DNA of 64,000 nt. It comes from Alkalicella caledoniensis. Its GTDB lineage: Bacteria; Bacillota; Proteinivoracia; Proteinivoracales; Proteinivoracaceae. Made by a program: the position numbers and the translations under genes. The stretch is from positions 682,001-746,000 of the forward strand of contig NZ_CP058559.1 in assembly GCF_014467015.1 (NCBI RefSeq), in the 5' to 3' direction. This document shows positions 63,401 to 64,000 of the stretch, piece by piece. Under the pieces are notes generated by a model, which saw only the letters and a list, made by a program, of their open reading frames with translations, did no database searches and had not been told where the DNA came from. How positions within the stretch are numbered: position 1 is the first letter of the stretch; each line of letters starts with the position of its first letter.

Positions 63401-63458
63401 GGGGGTCTTGCTTCAATTATTCAATAATAGATAATTGAAGCAAGACCCCCTATTTTTA
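63401..63458. terminator. Palindromic terminator family member 4
   Basis: Perfect 20-bp arms (63401-63420 with 63431-63450), GGGGGTC...GACCCCC, T-rich tail on the plus strand. On the minus strand it separates the dehydrogenase gene from the DUF2512 genes, though no T-run follows there. Its core is GGGG-TC-TTG, so it does not match the IS110 right guide. Confidence 0.8.
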
Positions 63459-64000
63459 TTAAGGCTTTAAGATAACTTTGATGCAATCATCCTTTTTTGC
63501 ATCAAATATCTCGTAGGCGTGTTCTCCCTGGTCTAGGGGAAGTTTATGTGTGATTATGTCTGTGGCGTCAAATTTTTCGTTCTTAATGAGATCTAAAATT
63601 GGGTCAACGTAAGCGTGTGCAGGACATTGTCCCATTTTCAGTGTTATATTCCTTGAGAAAAAATCACCTAGTGGAAACATATTATATCTTGCGCCATATA
63701 CACCTACCATGGATACTGTACCAGCTTTTCTAACTGCTTGTGTTGCAATTTCGATGGCAGATTTTGAACCACCCTGAAGCTTCAGTGCACTTTCAGCCAT
63801 TTCCACATAGCTCATTTTTCCATCCATACCGACACAGTCAATTACCACATCGGCACCGCCACCGGTAATTTCTTTAATGTACTCACCAGTATTTTTCAAT
63901 TTATCAAAGTTAATTGTCTCTACTTGATTGTGTTTTTCTGCATGTTTTAGACGATAGTCTATATAATCCACAGCTATAATCCTACTTGCCCCTTTATATG
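63459..64000 (-). CDS. Zinc-type alcohol/formaldehyde dehydrogenase, C-terminal part (N-terminus off window)
   Basis: 180 residues are visible to the right edge in one open frame; an apparent GTG start at 63971 is internal. The segment begins within the Rossmann fold (GASRIIAVD), continues EYIKEITGGGADVVIDCVGMDG, AVRKAGTVSMVGVYG, NMFPLGDFFSRNITLKMGQC, and ends DAKKDDCIKVILKP. This is the FdhA-like medium-chain dehydrogenase group. The catalytic zinc ligands are upstream and cannot be checked. Confidence 0.88.
   Translation of the reverse strand, partial: YKGASRIIAVDYIDYRLKHAEKHNQVETINFDKLKNTGEYIKEITGGGADVVIDCVGMDGKMSYVEMAESALKLQGGSKSAIEIATQAVRKAGTVSMVGVYGARYNMFPLGDFFSRNITLKMGQCPAHAYVDPILDLIKNEKFDATDIITHKLPLDQGEHAYEIFDAKKDDCIKVILKP

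Overview
The window comes from a low-GC, Gram-positive-type anaerobe, most likely one of the Clostridia. The evidence is AT-rich DNA, strong GGAGG ribosome sites, a ferredoxin-dependent 2-oxoacid oxidoreductase, an NAD-linked [FeFe]-hydrogenase, a butyryl-CoA gene set and Sec-decoding. Two sodium-linked systems (a decarboxylase pump and an NSS symporter) suggest sodium-based energetics. The genus cannot be fixed from the sequence.

1-9.1 kb (minus strand): a crt-hbd-thl-bcd-etfB-etfA operon, a PAS/AAA+ sigma-54 activator, then a second small operon (MaoC hydratase and a KAS-III-like enzyme cut by the window edge). Near-perfect sigma-54 (-24/-12) promoters precede both crt and maoC, so the activator between them probably controls both. 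The etfA 3' UTR holds about 34 copies of a 7-bp repeat before its terminator.

9.1-15.7 kb: two clusters of a dispersed non-coding repeat flank a PadR/DUF1700/DUF4097 envelope-stress-like module. Beyond lie a secreted-propeller/membrane protein and an orphan DppC-type permease.

15.9-17.4 kb: a HTH-TPR (RRNPP-type) regulator overlaps a 45-codon exported-peptide gene, a candidate quorum-sensing pair.

17.4-26.6 kb (minus): twelve genes in the order of the biochemistry: 2-oxoglutarate-type ferredoxin oxidoreductase (delta, alpha, beta, gamma), methylmalonyl-CoA mutase (two chains), MeaB, epimerase and Na+-pumping methylmalonyl-CoA decarboxylase. Together they would convert 2-oxoglutarate to propionyl-CoA and export Na+.

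26.7-34 kb: CofE-like protein, cation/proton antiporter, MutT, NSS transporter, EAL-HDOD protein, YczE-like membrane protein, and a short HesB-like selenoprotein with an in-frame UGA and a SECIS hairpin.

34-50 kb: a giant GT84/GH94 cyclic-glucan-synthase-like protein with a sugar nucleotidyltransferase/phosphomannomutase fusion, a MORN-repeat lipoprotein, a frameshifted nuclease-helicase and two unknown membrane proteins.

50-64 kb: an FNR-like regulator and a Ric/ScdA di-iron repair protein, then a 7.5-kb block ([FeFe]-hydrogenase operon and a TetR-controlled ABC exporter) bracketed by two 1589-bp IS110-family copies in opposite orientation. Both copies sit at the same position inside long palindromic terminators. 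Their 5' non-coding ends contain a predicted bridge RNA whose four guide segments match the target and the element's own ends. Two DUF2512 membrane proteins and a truncated alcohol dehydrogenase close the window.

No rRNA, tRNA or CRISPR array was seen.
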